From UBA12567 sp964598425 (GTDB lineage Bacteria; Planctomycetota; Phycisphaerae; Phycisphaerales; SM1A02): 64,000 nucleotides of DNA. Shown here piece by piece: positions 17,796 to 25,877 of this stretch. The notes beneath the pieces were generated by a model. That model saw nothing but the letters and a program-made list of their open reading frames with translations. It made no database searches and was not told where the DNA came from. Position numbers and translations under genes: made by a program. Within the stretch, counting starts at the first letter, position 1. The number at the start of each line of letters is the position of its first letter. The stretch is taken from the NCBI GenBank assembly GCA_964598425.1, contig CAZRBV010000001.1, forward strand, positions 1 through 64,000, read 5' to 3'.

Positions 17796-18068
17796 CTATC
17801 GTTGGTTGAGGTAGTCGTCGGCTCGTTGCGCCTTTCTCAGGAGGAACGGCACGTGTTCTGAGACGTCGCTGCGGAATCGGCCAAGTGTGCGCATCGTGTG
17901 TTCGAATTCCTCGGAGAACTTCTGATGTTCCTGATCTCGCCAACTCTGACCGAGCGTTCGGTGGCGAGACATAAGCGCATTCATTTGCTCGTGCATCGTG
18001 TCCGTGAATCGCTTGAGTTCACTTGCGAATCGTCTTACTTCGTCCGGATCAATGATCGCCTTGGCCAT
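17796..18068 (-). CDS. WXG100 family (ESAT-6-like) protein
   Basis: A 90-residue protein with the hallmark size and shape of WXG100 proteins: an N-terminal helix, a turn with SWRDQEHQKFSEEF (W-R-D in place of W-X-G), and a second helix ending in a basic tail. WXG100 proteins are dimeric substrates and partners of type VII secretion ATPases. The ATG at 18068 has AAGGAG 11 nt upstream, better than an earlier ATG 21 nt away. It is the first gene of the four-gene locus that ends with the EssC-like ATPase. The C-terminal YxxxD/E export motif of mycobacterial substrates is not evident (the tail reads RADDYLNQR). Confidence 0.8.
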   Translation of the reverse strand: MAKAIIDPDEVRRFASELKRFTDTMHEQMNALMSRHRTLGQSWRDQEHQKFSEEFEHTMRTLGRFRSDVSEHVPFLLRKAQRADDYLNQR

Positions 18069-18155
18069 TTGAAAGAGGCTCCTTGTCAAGTGCTTGGATC
18101 AGCACGTTGATCCAGACACGGTAGCACTCGGACTCGGGCGAGGCGAGAAAGTCTC

Positions 18156-18716
18156 CTACGGGGTCTCATCGGCGCTCGATTCGTCGCCGGTGCTCCCGTC
18201 GGTCGGGCCGAAGAGCCGGTCCCACGATCCTTTGACACCGCCGCGGACGGTGCCTCGGACGGAGACGTATCGAGCTGCGGCGATGTCGAGTGTGCCTTCA
18301 ATGACGCAGTCGGGGTGGATGTCCAGGGTCTTGCCAAGGAATGAGACGTTTCCGGTATAGCTGCCCATGAGGGTGGCTTCGCCGCCGAGGAGGGCAATGT
18401 CGCAGCTTGCTCCGTGCAGTGTGATGTCACTGGCAAAGATGAGTGTTGGCGATTCGATTGCGGTGTCTTCGGTTATTGCAGATCCGTCCAGCTGCTCCCA
18501 TCCCTGATTCAGGAACCTGGCCTCGTATGCGGTGACAAAGGCATTGAGTCTCCATGCGGACACGGCGACCAGAATGGCGCCAGTCATGAGAATGCCAGCA
18601 AGCGCGACGCATCCGATGTGGTTTCGAAGGCGAGGCGCCGGAGTTGGCTGAGCCACGTTCGGTGGTGCGGCGACGAGGGGTTGATCCTCGGATTGAATTT
18701 CAGGGGGCTGGGTCAT
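18156..18716 (-). CDS. Single-pass membrane protein with bactofilin-like beta domain
   Basis: A 186-residue protein: a cytoplasmic Pro-rich N-terminus (about 1-30), one transmembrane helix (about 36-55), then a repetitive stretch, IALLGGEATLMGSYTGNVSFLG and TLDIAAARYVSVRGTVRGGV, which resembles the beta-helical turns of bactofilin/polymer-forming domains. The start at 18716 overlaps the upstream stop by 4 bp (ATGA), making it the last gene of the respiratory operon. Its role there is unknown; a scaffold for the complexes is only a guess. The fold assignment is from pattern and is moderate. Confidence 0.6.
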   Translation of the reverse strand: MTQPPEIQSEDQPLVAAPPNVAQPTPAPRLRNHIGCVALAGILMTGAILVAVSAWRLNAFVTAYEARFLNQGWEQLDGSAITEDTAIESPTLIFASDITLHGASCDIALLGGEATLMGSYTGNVSFLGKTLDIHPDCVIEGTLDIAAARYVSVRGTVRGGVKGSWDRLFGPTDGSTGDESSADETP

Positions 18717-19219
18717 GATTGCTCGGCGGTTCGACCAGCGTGGAGCCGGCGGTTGACACCGTACAGCACGAGCGCTGCTGGCACGGGGAGGAGCCACGGC
18801 CATGCGGCGGAGAACGGTGGGATGGGATCGGCGGCGGTGAAAGACCAATGCAGGAACTCGCGGGCTGTATCGGTTGACACGGCTGTACTCACATCCCACA
18901 TTCCCGCCGATGGGAGCACGAACTTTGCAGCATGCAGCAAGCGGTTTTCGGCTTGTGCCCTGGTTGCCGAAGCGTTGAGCGTCGTGCCAGTGTCGCGGTG
19001 CAAGAGGGTCAGATCGACCTTCGCATCGAGAACGGGTATGCCATCTTTGAGAGTTTGGATCATGACTGAAACATCAACAGGACCTTGTCGCAGGGGCGTC
19101 GGGTCGGACATGACCGTGATTCGCCAGGGCCCTTGGACTTCGCTGGCCCGCACCAGACCGCTGTCGGCATCCGCGGTTGTCGCCAGGGCGAGGAGGATGA
19201 TCGCAGCGAGACGCTTCAT
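18713..19219 (-). CDS. Exported YtkA-like domain protein of the respiratory operon
   Basis: A 168-residue protein with an N-terminal signal peptide, an immunoglobulin-like domain matching the YtkA/FixH type (GPWRITVMSDPTPLRQGPVDVSV, then GIPVLDAKVDLTLLHRD) and a C-terminal transmembrane helix (about 140-160) with a positive tail. YtkA-like domains are often found beside copper- and oxidase-assembly genes. The ATG at 19219 overlaps the stop of the CtaG fusion gene and its stop overlaps the next start, both by 4 bp. It is likely to help oxidase maturation in the periplasm. Confidence 0.7.
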   Translation of the reverse strand: MKRLAAIILLALATTADADSGLVRASEVQGPWRITVMSDPTPLRQGPVDVSVMIQTLKDGIPVLDAKVDLTLLHRDTGTTLNASATRAQAENRLLHAAKFVLPSAGMWDVSTAVSTDTAREFLHWSFTAADPIPPFSAAWPWLLPVPAALVLYGVNRRLHAGRTAEQS

Positions 19220-21543
19220 GGGAGAATCGTCCCTCGCATCTGCATCGGCTGGAGGGTGATCCAGACGCCGATGATAAAGAGCAGGAGCGCCGGGAGTGCC
19301 ATGATCGCCGTGGCGAGACTGTGACGCCTCATGACTGCAGTCCTGGCGACTCGGTGTACTGCTATAACCGTCAGGACGAAGCCAGCGTCGAGCAGCAGCA
19401 ACTCCAGCGGTAGCAACCAGGTCGGTATGTTGAGGCAGCACGCCAGCACCCACGCGGGCTCCCCAAGATCGAGGCCGACATCCGCGGCAAGCCGCTGAGA
19501 GACCGGGACGATTGTGCCCAGGCTGGTAAAGAAGTGGAACAGCATATGGACGACCCACATTGCGAATCCAACGGGTACAAGGGCAAATGCGAGGCGGCAT
19601 GTTGCAGGCAGCACGCGCTCATTGAGTCCGCTCACCGCAGCTGCTGCCAGGGCGGTGACAGGCAGCACGATCAGGGGCAGTAGTACCGCAATGGAAAGAA
19701 GAACCAGCGTGGCGCCGAGGATTGGGGTCGCTGCGCCGATAGCTGCGGTGAATCGATCCTCCAGATCGAGGACGGGACCGACCATACCGAGGGCATTGGC
19801 GAAGGCGCCGAACGTCAGAAGCATTGCCAGTGCAGCCAAATCTGGCCGTTGGGACAGGCGGCCGATGCCTCCTCGCCACGGGTTCGTGGAAACATCATCA
19901 AGCAGTGGCCGTCGCAGGACGCCGACGTTGTCATGCGGACACGCGCGAGCGCAGTCCATGCACCACGTGCAATCGAGGTTACCTCGTTTCGCTGGAACAT
20001 AGAGATCCAACTCGCAGCCGCGGCCGCCCGGCCCTCCGCGTACGCAATCGTGAGTGCTGCATGCGTCGCAGACGGTCTTGTCAATGACCGCCACATCCCG
20101 CGGCGAAGCCATCGATTCGATGAAGTGAAACTGGCCGATCGGGCAGATCCAGCGGCAGAATGCTGCGCCGCGAAAGAACGAGTCGACGGTGAACGCGGCG
20201 GCGAAATAGCCGACCACGACCCAGGCCGTCCACCACGTTGAGTCCCAAAGGCTGAATGCTTCGTAGGCCCAGAGATAGAGCAGGAGTAAGGCTGCGGCGA
20301 TCCACTTGGTCTGGAGTCGTTGTGGCCACGCCCGCGTGGGTGCAAAGATGCGTTTGCCCACCTCACGCGGAATCATGAATGGACACGCCCAGCAGAAGGC
20401 GTTGCCTGCCACAAGCAGCGCGATCACGACGAGCCCACGCCAGTGCGTCCAGGGGACGACGCCGGCGAGATTCATCGGGCTCAGCGTTGGTCCCAGCAGC
20501 CCGTCGAGAACAACCGCAGCCGCGATGCCGAGCAACAGCCACTGCACAATTCGTCGCAGCAGCAGCGAGCGGAGTGCCGTGCCAAGAATGGGGAGCCTGA
20601 GCAGGTCAGACTGGGCGCGGGATCTCGGTGCGGGGCGGATGTATCCAGTGCTTCCGCCTTGAATCGGGAGCGAGTAATCAGTGGTGTGCCCCGCCGCTGG
20701 TCCGCCAGCGATCGAGGGCGCCAAAGCGAGGCGGGGTTGCAGCAACTGTTTGATAATCAGGCCGACGGGGAGCAGGAAGGCGGCTGAGCCCGCAACCCAC
20801 ATGACGGCGCCAGCCGCCGCTTGATCCTGCAACGTGGTGACGCCAAGGAGGCCCGGGGCAGCAGCGTAGGCGTCATAGATCGGTGATCCGAGGAACACAA
20901 AGAATGCTGAGAAGAGTGTGTTCTGCAGGTCGGCGACAAGCAGGTACGGGAGCATGGCCCACCGCGGCCACGCCGGGGTGCTTGGCCATGGTTGCACGAC
21001 CGGCCACCAGAAGAGCAGCGATACGGACAAGAAAACGAAATGTTCAACCTCGTGCCAGAAGCTGTTTCGAAGCGCGAGTTCATAAGGCCCCGGGAAATGC
21101 CACACCCATGTCGCGGCGATGAAGAGCGCCAGGGCGACAACCGGATGTGTGATCCATCGGATCAGCCTGCGAAATCCGGGTGATGCGAGAAACGGTCCAA
21201 ACCACTCGCTTCGAATCACGGCGGGCAGCCCGCGAAGCAATGGAATCCCGGGCATCGAGAGCAGGATGAGCGGCGGTCCGACCATCATGAGCATGACGTG
21301 CTGAACCATGTGGATCTGAAGCAGCATCGAGGCGATGGGATCGATGGGGGAGGCAATGGCCAGCCAGCAGATGGTGATACCGGCGATAAACGACACCAGC
21401 CGCCACCGCGAGAATCGATGCGGCATGGTTCGGTGCAGTCCTCGCCATCCTCGCCAATAGATCAGTACAGCGAGCAGCGAGATGGCAACAGGCCATGGTT
21501 CAATGGTCCATGAGATCAGGATGGCGCGGACCACGTCGGGCAT
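19216..21543 (-). CDS. CtaG-like oxidase assembly protein fused to a polytopic 4Fe-4S ferredoxin module
   Basis: A 775-residue membrane protein in two parts. Residues about 1-280 match the caa3-type CtaG family, whose members help deliver copper to cytochrome oxidase; the HMVQHVMLMMVGPPL helix is diagnostic. Residues about 310-775 resemble NapH/CcoG-type membrane ferredoxins: FCWACPF, FCRWICPIGQ, a cluster motif starting VCDACSTHDC, and CTWCMDCARACPH, a classic CxxCxxCxxxCP. Further helices follow. The fusion suggests that electron transfer and copper insertion are linked, for example by reducing copper or haem sites. It is downstream of the cytochrome b gene by about 60 bp and overlaps the YtkA-like gene. 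Confidence 0.8.
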   Translation of the reverse strand: MPDVVRAILISWTIEPWPVAISLLAVLIYWRGWRGLHRTMPHRFSRWRLVSFIAGITICWLAIASPIDPIASMLLQIHMVQHVMLMMVGPPLILLSMPGIPLLRGLPAVIRSEWFGPFLASPGFRRLIRWITHPVVALALFIAATWVWHFPGPYELALRNSFWHEVEHFVFLSVSLLFWWPVVQPWPSTPAWPRWAMLPYLLVADLQNTLFSAFFVFLGSPIYDAYAAAPGLLGVTTLQDQAAAGAVMWVAGSAAFLLPVGLIIKQLLQPRLALAPSIAGGPAAGHTTDYSLPIQGGSTGYIRPAPRSRAQSDLLRLPILGTALRSLLLRRIVQWLLLGIAAAVVLDGLLGPTLSPMNLAGVVPWTHWRGLVVIALLVAGNAFCWACPFMIPREVGKRIFAPTRAWPQRLQTKWIAAALLLLYLWAYEAFSLWDSTWWTAWVVVGYFAAAFTVDSFFRGAAFCRWICPIGQFHFIESMASPRDVAVIDKTVCDACSTHDCVRGGPGGRGCELDLYVPAKRGNLDCTWCMDCARACPHDNVGVLRRPLLDDVSTNPWRGGIGRLSQRPDLAALAMLLTFGAFANALGMVGPVLDLEDRFTAAIGAATPILGATLVLLSIAVLLPLIVLPVTALAAAAVSGLNERVLPATCRLAFALVPVGFAMWVVHMLFHFFTSLGTIVPVSQRLAADVGLDLGEPAWVLACCLNIPTWLLPLELLLLDAGFVLTVIAVHRVARTAVMRRHSLATAIMALPALLLFIIGVWITLQPMQMRGTILP

Positions 21544-21602
21544 GATCGAGAAAGGCTAGCAGGCCATCCGAACACCGCACGCCACAAGATGCCTCGAGGT
21601 GC

Positions 21603-23084
21603 TCAAGAGTCCGGGAGAATTGGCGGGACGGGGTCCTGCGTCGGCCGCGGATTGATCGAGTACCCGGCCCCGGGTTCGTGCTCCCACGTGTTGGTGAGTG
21701 TGAGCAGGAACGCTGTCAGTGCCGTGGTCTCTTCCGGTGACAGATGCTTGCCGTATGCGGGCATGTTGCCTCCGCCCTGGATGACCTGTCGAATCAACTG
21801 ATCGCCGTTGAGCCGCGAAGCGACGTCATCGAGTGCGGGGCCTCGCTTGCCTCCTCGGCCATCGAGCATGTGACAGTTTCGGCACTGTTTGTTCTGCACG
21901 ACGATGGCACCCTGAAGTTCGAGCGGTGTTCGCCCTTTGACGTACGCGGGCGGCGTAGGAATGCCACTCCAGGCGTCCATGACCGGTGACCAGGGGGCCT
22001 TGTACCCGAGATACGTGAGCGTGCTGAGCGAGAGCAGCAGCGTGATGACCGCGATGACCGAGATTGGCCGCCGCTTCCAGTGTTTTTCGCCACCGCCTGA
22101 AAGAAACGGCAGCAGCACGAGCGTGGCGATCGCCAGAATCGGGGCCCCCAGAATCAGGAAGGTCTCCATGTACGGAGGCAGGAGTGCCAGTACAGCAAAG
22201 AGCGACTGGAAGTAGAAGTCGGGGCGGGGCGCGGTTTGCACGAAGGCGGGATTCGGCTCTCCCGATGGCCCTGCCGGTCCGAACATCATGGCGCAGAAGA
22301 AGAGCAAACCAAGCGTCAGTCCGCAGGCGATCATGTCGCGTCCGGCGGCATTGGGGAAGAACGGCATGCCTCGCTTCTCGACCAGTTCGTGGTACTTCTT
22401 CTCGTAGGTGGCCTTCTCGACGAGTACGCCGGGCGTTGGTTTCTCGTTGATGCCGCATTTGATGACGAGCAGCAGGTGGAGGCCAATCAGACCGATGAGC
22501 GCGCCCGGGATGACGAACACATGAAGGGCAAAGAAGCGGCTGAGCGTCTGGCCGCCGATGATGGGGCCGCCAAGGACGAAGTGGACGAGCCCCGGTCCGA
22601 TCCACGGCACACGGCCAGCCATCGACATGCCAACACCAAGTCCCCAGTAGGAGTCCTGATCCCAGCGGAGCACCTGCCCGGTGAATGCCATCCCCAGTGT
22701 GCAGAAGAAAAGTAACACGCCGCAGATCCAGGTGAGCTCTCTCGGATACTTGAACGCGCCGAAGAGAAACACTTGAATCATGTGGATGGTCATTGCGGCG
22801 ACCATCAGGTGAGATCCCCACACGTGAAGTGCCCGCAGGAACCAGCCCATCTCGGCCTGGAACGTGATGTACTCAAGAGACTCAAAGGCCTGACCTGCAG
22901 ATGGCACGTAGAGCAGCGAGAGCGAAATCCCGGTCACGATCTGACATATGAACAGAACGAGCGTCATCGACCCGAACACGTACCACCATTTGGCACTGCG
23001 TGGGACTGGATGCGTGATGCTCGGACCCATCACCTCGGCGAGGTGTGTGCGAGACTCCAACCATTTGAGAAGGGGGATATTCAT
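21603..23084 (-). CDS. Cytochrome b subunit of a bc-type complex with C-terminal cytochrome c domain
   Basis: The quinol-oxidising membrane subunit of complex III, 493 residues. Haem-ligand histidines lie in HVWGSHLMVAAMTIHM and ALHVFVIPGALIGLIGLHL, as in cytochrome b/b6. The C-terminal membrane helices continue in the same chain (b6 plus subunit-IV-like). A cytochrome c domain follows, with CRNCH near residue 398 and a Met ligand probably in NMPAYGKHL. The start MNIPLLKWLE at 23084 lies 4 bp after the Rieske stop. Fusion of c-type haem to cytochrome b allows electrons to leave without a diffusible carrier. Confidence 0.9.
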   Translation of the reverse strand: MNIPLLKWLESRTHLAEVMGPSITHPVPRSAKWWYVFGSMTLVLFICQIVTGISLSLLYVPSAGQAFESLEYITFQAEMGWFLRALHVWGSHLMVAAMTIHMIQVFLFGAFKYPRELTWICGVLLFFCTLGMAFTGQVLRWDQDSYWGLGVGMSMAGRVPWIGPGLVHFVLGGPIIGGQTLSRFFALHVFVIPGALIGLIGLHLLLVIKCGINEKPTPGVLVEKATYEKKYHELVEKRGMPFFPNAAGRDMIACGLTLGLLFFCAMMFGPAGPSGEPNPAFVQTAPRPDFYFQSLFAVLALLPPYMETFLILGAPILAIATLVLLPFLSGGGEKHWKRRPISVIAVITLLLSLSTLTYLGYKAPWSPVMDAWSGIPTPPAYVKGRTPLELQGAIVVQNKQCRNCHMLDGRGGKRGPALDDVASRLNGDQLIRQVIQGGGNMPAYGKHLSPEETTALTAFLLTLTNTWEHEPGAGYSINPRPTQDPVPPILPDS

Positions 23085-23088
23085 GAAT

Positions 23089-23643
23089 TCAGGCAGTCTG
23101 CTGCAGCGTCGGAAGCCGTCCGGCCTTGATCTGCAGCGATCCATTCTTGATGCGTGTTTCGTAGGTGTAGAGTCCTCGAGGTGGCGGCCCCGCAGCGTGT
23201 GAGCCGTCGGCGTAGTAGACGCCGCCGTGGCATGGACACATGAAGAGGTTGCTCTCAGGGAACCATCTGACAGGACAGCCAAGATGTGTGCAGTTGACTG
23301 CGAATACGGTGAACTCGCCGGAGTCTTCCCGCCGCACCCAACACGGCGTCTCGGCAACATAGCCATCCCACGGCGCGTGGAATGGGTTCACATACTTCGC
23401 CAGCCGAGTCTGACCCTTGGGATACTTCTCGGAGTCGCCAAGGTCTGTCCACTTCTGCCAGCCAGTTGATCGCCATGGGCTCAAGAGATAACCGAGGATC
23501 GGGATGGCGATCAGCACGGATGCAATCGCAGTCAGCGCGCCGCCGAGCCAGAACAGGAATCCTCGCCGAGATGGCTCGGGTCCCGAGGCATCGCCCATCA
23601 TCTCCGGGTCGGGAGCACTTCGATAGTCGAACTTCTCGCCCAT
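23089..23643 (-). CDS. Rieske 2Fe-2S subunit of the bc-type complex
   Basis: This subunit takes the first electron from quinol. The 184-residue protein has a twin-arginine-type N-terminus (SRRGFLFWLGG) followed by a membrane anchor (about 30-52). The cluster motifs CTHLGCPV and CPCHGGVY provide two Cys and two His ligands and the disulfide Cys. The gene ends 4 bp before the cytochrome b start and begins 3 bp after the dihaem cytochrome c gene, so the three are co-expressed. A Tat-dependent export route is usual for this family. Confidence 0.95.
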   Translation of the reverse strand: MGEKFDYRSAPDPEMMGDASGPEPSRRGFLFWLGGALTAIASVLIAIPILGYLLSPWRSTGWQKWTDLGDSEKYPKGQTRLAKYVNPFHAPWDGYVAETPCWVRREDSGEFTVFAVNCTHLGCPVRWFPESNLFMCPCHGGVYYADGSHAAGPPPRGLYTYETRIKNGSLQIKAGRLPTLQQTA

Positions 23644-23646
23644 GGC

Positions 23647-24408
23647 TCAGTTCCCTCCTCGGAAGCCCGGCGCGGTGTTTCCCGACGCCGGATACGGTTG
23701 TCCGGGGAATTCAACGCGGTGCGATGTGATCCACGCCAGAACATCAGCGACCTGGCCATCGGTGAGCGGTGACAACCCTTCACGTTGCGGGACGAGCTTG
23801 CCGTTGAGATTGCCCTGCCAGTCCGGCATGCCGACATCGGGTCGACCACACACGATGGTGGCTCGAATCATCTGATCACTTGCGAGTGCCAGAAACGAAC
23901 TGTCGATCGGGCTGCCCGCCATGGCCCCAACCCCGTTCTCGCCGTGACACGGGCTGCAATACGCGTTGAATACCTTGAGTCCGCGAGCGGCACTGCCAGC
24001 AGACGTCCCCCAGTTGATGATTGCAGGTGATATGGCTGCATAGGCCGGTGGAGTGGTTGCCCAGTTCGCACGCATGCCACTCACGACCGAATCAATCTGC
24101 CCCTCGGTCATCCACCCGCCGTTGTCGATCGAGTGGGGAGGCATGAGCGTGCCCTTGATGCCATCTGAAATGGTCGTCCGGAGCCAGTCGTCGGTGACGA
24201 GCGACTGATACAGGGGATCATTGAGTGGACGTGCGGGCCCCCACATGCCATCTTCGCCGTGGCATCCCTGGCAGTTCGTTGCCCAGAGAGGGGCGAAACC
24301 GTGAACGGTTTCCGGGTTGCCGCGGTTGACTTCCGGAACGGTTGGCCGGCCGGGCATCCAGTCGCAGCCCGCAGTAACGAGAAGCATCAGCAGGAGCAGG
24401 CGGTTCAT
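23647..24408 (-). CDS. Dihaem cytochrome c lipoprotein
   Basis: A 253-residue exported electron carrier. The N-terminus is a lipoprotein signal (LLVTAGC). Two class-I cytochrome c domains each have one haem site: CQGCH near residue 47 and CSPCH near 150. Met ligands are probably in GTLMPPHS and VGMPDWQ. Tethered by lipid, it can carry electrons between the bc complex and the CuA/haem domain of CtaC. The ATG overlaps the preceding stop by 4 bp. Confidence 0.9.
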   Translation of the reverse strand: MNRLLLLMLLVTAGCDWMPGRPTVPEVNRGNPETVHGFAPLWATNCQGCHGEDGMWGPARPLNDPLYQSLVTDDWLRTTISDGIKGTLMPPHSIDNGGWMTEGQIDSVVSGMRANWATTPPAYAAISPAIINWGTSAGSAARGLKVFNAYCSPCHGENGVGAMAGSPIDSSFLALASDQMIRATIVCGRPDVGMPDWQGNLNGKLVPQREGLSPLTDGQVADVLAWITSHRVEFPGQPYPASGNTAPGFRGGN

Positions 24409-25235
24409 GAGTCGCCCCCCTTGCCCTGTGTTTCAAGGTCGAATCGATCCAGGTAATGCCAGTTCTGCATGGTGCCGATCTTCTCATTGCGAATGATCCA
24501 CCAGCCGGTTGTGATCCCGAAGATCACTTGTGATGCGATGAACCAAAGCCACTCAATGTGGGTGCCGAGGGCAGGGTTGATGACCGAGATGGTTGCCCAG
24601 GTGAGGCCCGACCAGATGAGCGGCACGACAATCGCGGCGAACAGGAGCGTTCCTCGCGGAACAAGCGGGAGGATGACCCCGTACAGCAGTCCAACCGCGA
24701 TCGACATGACCCCCTGAATAATGATCCCAACGACGAGCGCCTCGGTTTGGAAGGCGCACAGCTCTTCCATCGACATGTCGGCGATTCCTGAGAGCAGTGT
24801 CCCGGCCAGAATGTTGACGGCATACCAGAGCGATCCGTGTGAGATGAGGCCCCAGACCACAGCGAAGATCGCCATGACCGCCCCGCCGATCAGTCCGCCG
24901 ATGACGCCATCACGGTATCGATGGATCTCCATTGGAATTCGCGCCCGGTGGGTTGTGTCGCCAACGAGGTGATCTACGGCACCAGTTCGCGGAACGATCG
25001 GCGTCGGTTTCTCTTCGGCTGGGGTTGCGAGCATTTCCAGCGAGGCGGGATTGGCGTTTCTGAACCAGTCGATGGCGCCTGCCATGAGGGCGACGAATCC
25101 GACAACTGCGACGATCCAGTTGGTGACGATGCCTGCGGCCATCAGTGTGAATCCGAAAGCGCAGATCATCGGCCCGGCGGTCGGCTGCGGCAATTCAATG
25201 CCGTGGGGTTTCTCGTTGTGAGGTGTGCTGCTCAT
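24405..25235 (-). CDS. Polytopic membrane protein of unknown function in the respiratory operon
   Basis: A 276-residue protein with two N-terminal helices (about residues 23-63), a hydrophilic loop, then a conserved-looking block with about five more helices from residue 115 on (GLIGGAVMAIFAVVWGLISHGSLWYAVNILAG split by loops). The tail is hydrophilic and reads TMQNWHYLDRFDLETQ. The first two helices recall the small subunit IV of bacterial oxidases, but I cannot name the rest. Both ends overlap neighbours by 4 bp (ctaE upstream, cytochrome c downstream), so it is a fixed part of the operon. It could be an accessory subunit that joins complexes III and IV. Confidence 0.7.
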   Translation of the reverse strand: MSSTPHNEKPHGIELPQPTAGPMICAFGFTLMAAGIVTNWIVAVVGFVALMAGAIDWFRNANPASLEMLATPAEEKPTPIVPRTGAVDHLVGDTTHRARIPMEIHRYRDGVIGGLIGGAVMAIFAVVWGLISHGSLWYAVNILAGTLLSGIADMSMEELCAFQTEALVVGIIIQGVMSIAVGLLYGVILPLVPRGTLLFAAIVVPLIWSGLTWATISVINPALGTHIEWLWFIASQVIFGITTGWWIIRNEKIGTMQNWHYLDRFDLETQGKGGDS

Positions 25236-25861
25236 GAGACCGGCATGTTTCCAAAGACGTACACGACGAAGAACACGACGATCCAGATGCCGTCGACAAA
25301 GTGCCAGTACCAGGACACGAGATCCACCTTCTCGACGTTGCGAGGCGTGACGTGTCCGAGCAGGGCCAGTACAAGAACCAACGTCAGAACGATCAGCCCC
25401 ATCGTGACATGAAAGGCGTGAAATCCAACGAGCGTATAAAAGCCGCTGCCGAAGAGATTCGTCCCCATCCACACGCCGTCATTGACGATCATGTCATACC
25501 ACTCGAAGCCTGTGCCGACGAGGAACTCGGCGCCGCACAGAACGGTGAGCGCCCACCAGAAGATAAATGCGCCCATGCGTCCTTTTCGCATTGACCGGAT
25601 GGCGAGCCAGATCCAGACGCTGCTGATGAGCAGGAAGATGCTGTTGAAGAGAACTTTCAGCGGCGCGATCGAAACGTCGAGGACCTCCTGCGGATAGGGG
25701 CCATTGATGTCGCGGCCAATGTAGAAGACGTAGGCGGCGATCAGCGTTCCGAAGAAGGCAATCTCGGAGATGATCATGCATGCGATGCCGATCTTCCCGT
25801 TGACGATGCCGTCCTGAGGAAGTGCTTCCGGTGGAGCCAGTGTTGCGGGGGCGGTTGTCAT
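25232..25861 (-). CDS. ctaE: Cytochrome c oxidase subunit III
   Basis: A 209-residue subunit III with five to six helices, of the short form found in many bacteria. SEIAFFGTLIAAYVFY at about 32-47 and HAFHVTMGLIVL and VSWYWHFVDGIWIVVFFVVY near the C-terminus are the usual landmarks, including the conserved Glu, His and the WHFVD motif. The start at 25861 gives the normal N-terminus; an upstream open frame is not related. The stop overlaps the next gene by 4 bp. Confidence 0.92.
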   Translation of the reverse strand: MTTAPATLAPPEALPQDGIVNGKIGIACMIISEIAFFGTLIAAYVFYIGRDINGPYPQEVLDVSIAPLKVLFNSIFLLISSVWIWLAIRSMRKGRMGAFIFWWALTVLCGAEFLVGTGFEWYDMIVNDGVWMGTNLFGSGFYTLVGFHAFHVTMGLIVLTLVLVLALLGHVTPRNVEKVDLVSWYWHFVDGIWIVVFFVVYVFGNMPVS

Positions 25862-25877
25862 GGTCGTGTCCTCGGCA

